Assembly (NCBI GenBank): GCA_003242115.1
Contig: QBMP01000091.1
Span: 8,617 to 14,626 of the forward strand
Direction: 5' to 3'
From: Phormidesmis priestleyi
GTDB taxonomy: Bacteria; Cyanobacteriota; Cyanobacteriia; Phormidesmidales; Phormidesmidaceae
Length of the DNA: 6,010 nt
Shown here: piece by piece, positions 5,840-6,010 of the stretch
Numbering within the stretch: position 1 is the stretch's first letter
Layout of the letters: each line of letters opens with the position of its first letter
Translations under genes and position numbers: made by a program
Notes under the pieces: model-generated
What the model saw: only the letters and a program-made list of their open reading frames with translations
What the model was told of the DNA's origin: nothing
The model's database searches: none

Positions 5840-6010
5840 ATGCTGAGGCAGCCTCCCCTAGCTCGTTGCTTTGTAGCCCTTTGTTTTAGTTCGGCAGTGA
5901 TGCTAGCTGTCGTTGAGTGGCGCGATCCGTTTCCTAAGCCAGCTTCTGATCCGGTCGTGACAGGCGCGATCGCTGCCGACATCCTTTCCGCTAAAGCGTC
6001 ATCAGCGCCC
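5840..6010 (+). CDS. N-terminus of an exported or membrane-anchored protein, cut off by the window
   Basis: An ATG at 5840 with AGGAG 9 bases upstream opens a frame that stays open to the right edge (57 codons). The N-terminus looks like a signal peptide or anchor: a short basic start (R3, R9), a hydrophobic core at about 10-27 (C-F-V-A-L-C then S-S-A-V-M-L-A-V-V), then a Pro- and Ala-rich polar stretch typical of a linker after membrane passage. The cysteines at 10 and 15 do not sit in a proper lipobox (Leu directly precedes Cys15). The frame contains a HIP1 site at 5966-5973, which is in keeping with resident chromosomal DNA. Too little is visible to assign a family; I give no function. Confidence 0.7.
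   Translation, partial: MLRQPPLARCFVALCFSSAVMLAVVEWRDPFPKPASDPVVTGAIAADILSAKASSAP

Larger units (their letters stand above)
705..5973. repeat. HIP1 octamers (GCGATCGC), 11 copies dispersed
   Basis: Copies start at 705, 1093, 1645, 1800, 2255, 3700, 4202, 4460, 5295, 5743 and 5966. This palindrome is strongly over-represented in many cyanobacterial genomes and is the main pointer to the source organism. Ten copies are in coding sequence and one (5743) is intergenic. There is a 1.4-kb gap between 2262 and 3700, which includes all of vapBC. Confidence 0.9.

Noticed and set aside
5825..5900. Lipoprotein lipobox in the right-edge protein
   Set aside because: Cys15 is preceded directly by Leu (V-A-L-C), which does not match the small residue normally required before the lipidated Cys; Cys10 follows Arg.

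Overview
The window looks like chromosomal DNA of a cyanobacterium. The HIP1 palindrome GCGATCGC occurs at least 11 times in 6 kb, about one per 550 bases. The LipA N-terminus and the MtnA are also of cyanobacterial type. I assign no genus.

Layout, left to right: (1) 1-1448, minus strand: a two-pore-helix K+ channel-like protein with an RCK/TrkA-N domain on each side of the pore, cut off by the left edge. (2) 1449-1539: a 91-bp divergent promoter region. (3) 1540-2586, plus: mtnA, methylthioribose-1-phosphate isomerase of methionine salvage. (4) 2646-3291, plus: a vapB-vapC type toxin-antitoxin pair overlapping by 20 bases, with its own likely promoter and no HIP1 site, which suggests an acquired module. 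(5) 3461-4789, plus: a single-pass membrane protein with four degenerate helical repeats, function unknown. (6) 4774-5676, minus: lipA, convergent with the previous gene and overlapping its end by 16 bases. (7) 5677-5839: an intergenic region with three tandem 11-bp repeats that read on the lipA strand as RpaB HLR1-like half-sites. (8) 5840 to the right edge, plus: the start of an exported or membrane-anchored protein. No gene-free stretch exceeds 300 bases.

The most striking observation is in lipA. Its radical-SAM CX3CX2C motif reads C60-T-R-A-Y64-P-Y-C67, so the middle cluster-binding cysteine is a tyrosine (TAC for TGC, a single transition), while every other LipA landmark I can check is intact. 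It is either a sequence error, a recent inactivating mutation, or a catalytically dead paralogue covered by a second lipA. Next in interest are the RCK-pore-RCK layout and altered filter (L-G-G-Y-G-D) of the left-edge channel, and the tandem OmpR-family-type sites at lipA.

Apart from vapBC the genes do not form an obvious common pathway. They look like independent housekeeping transcription units with a small toxin-antitoxin insertion. I see no CRISPR array, insertion sequence, tRNA or rRNA.
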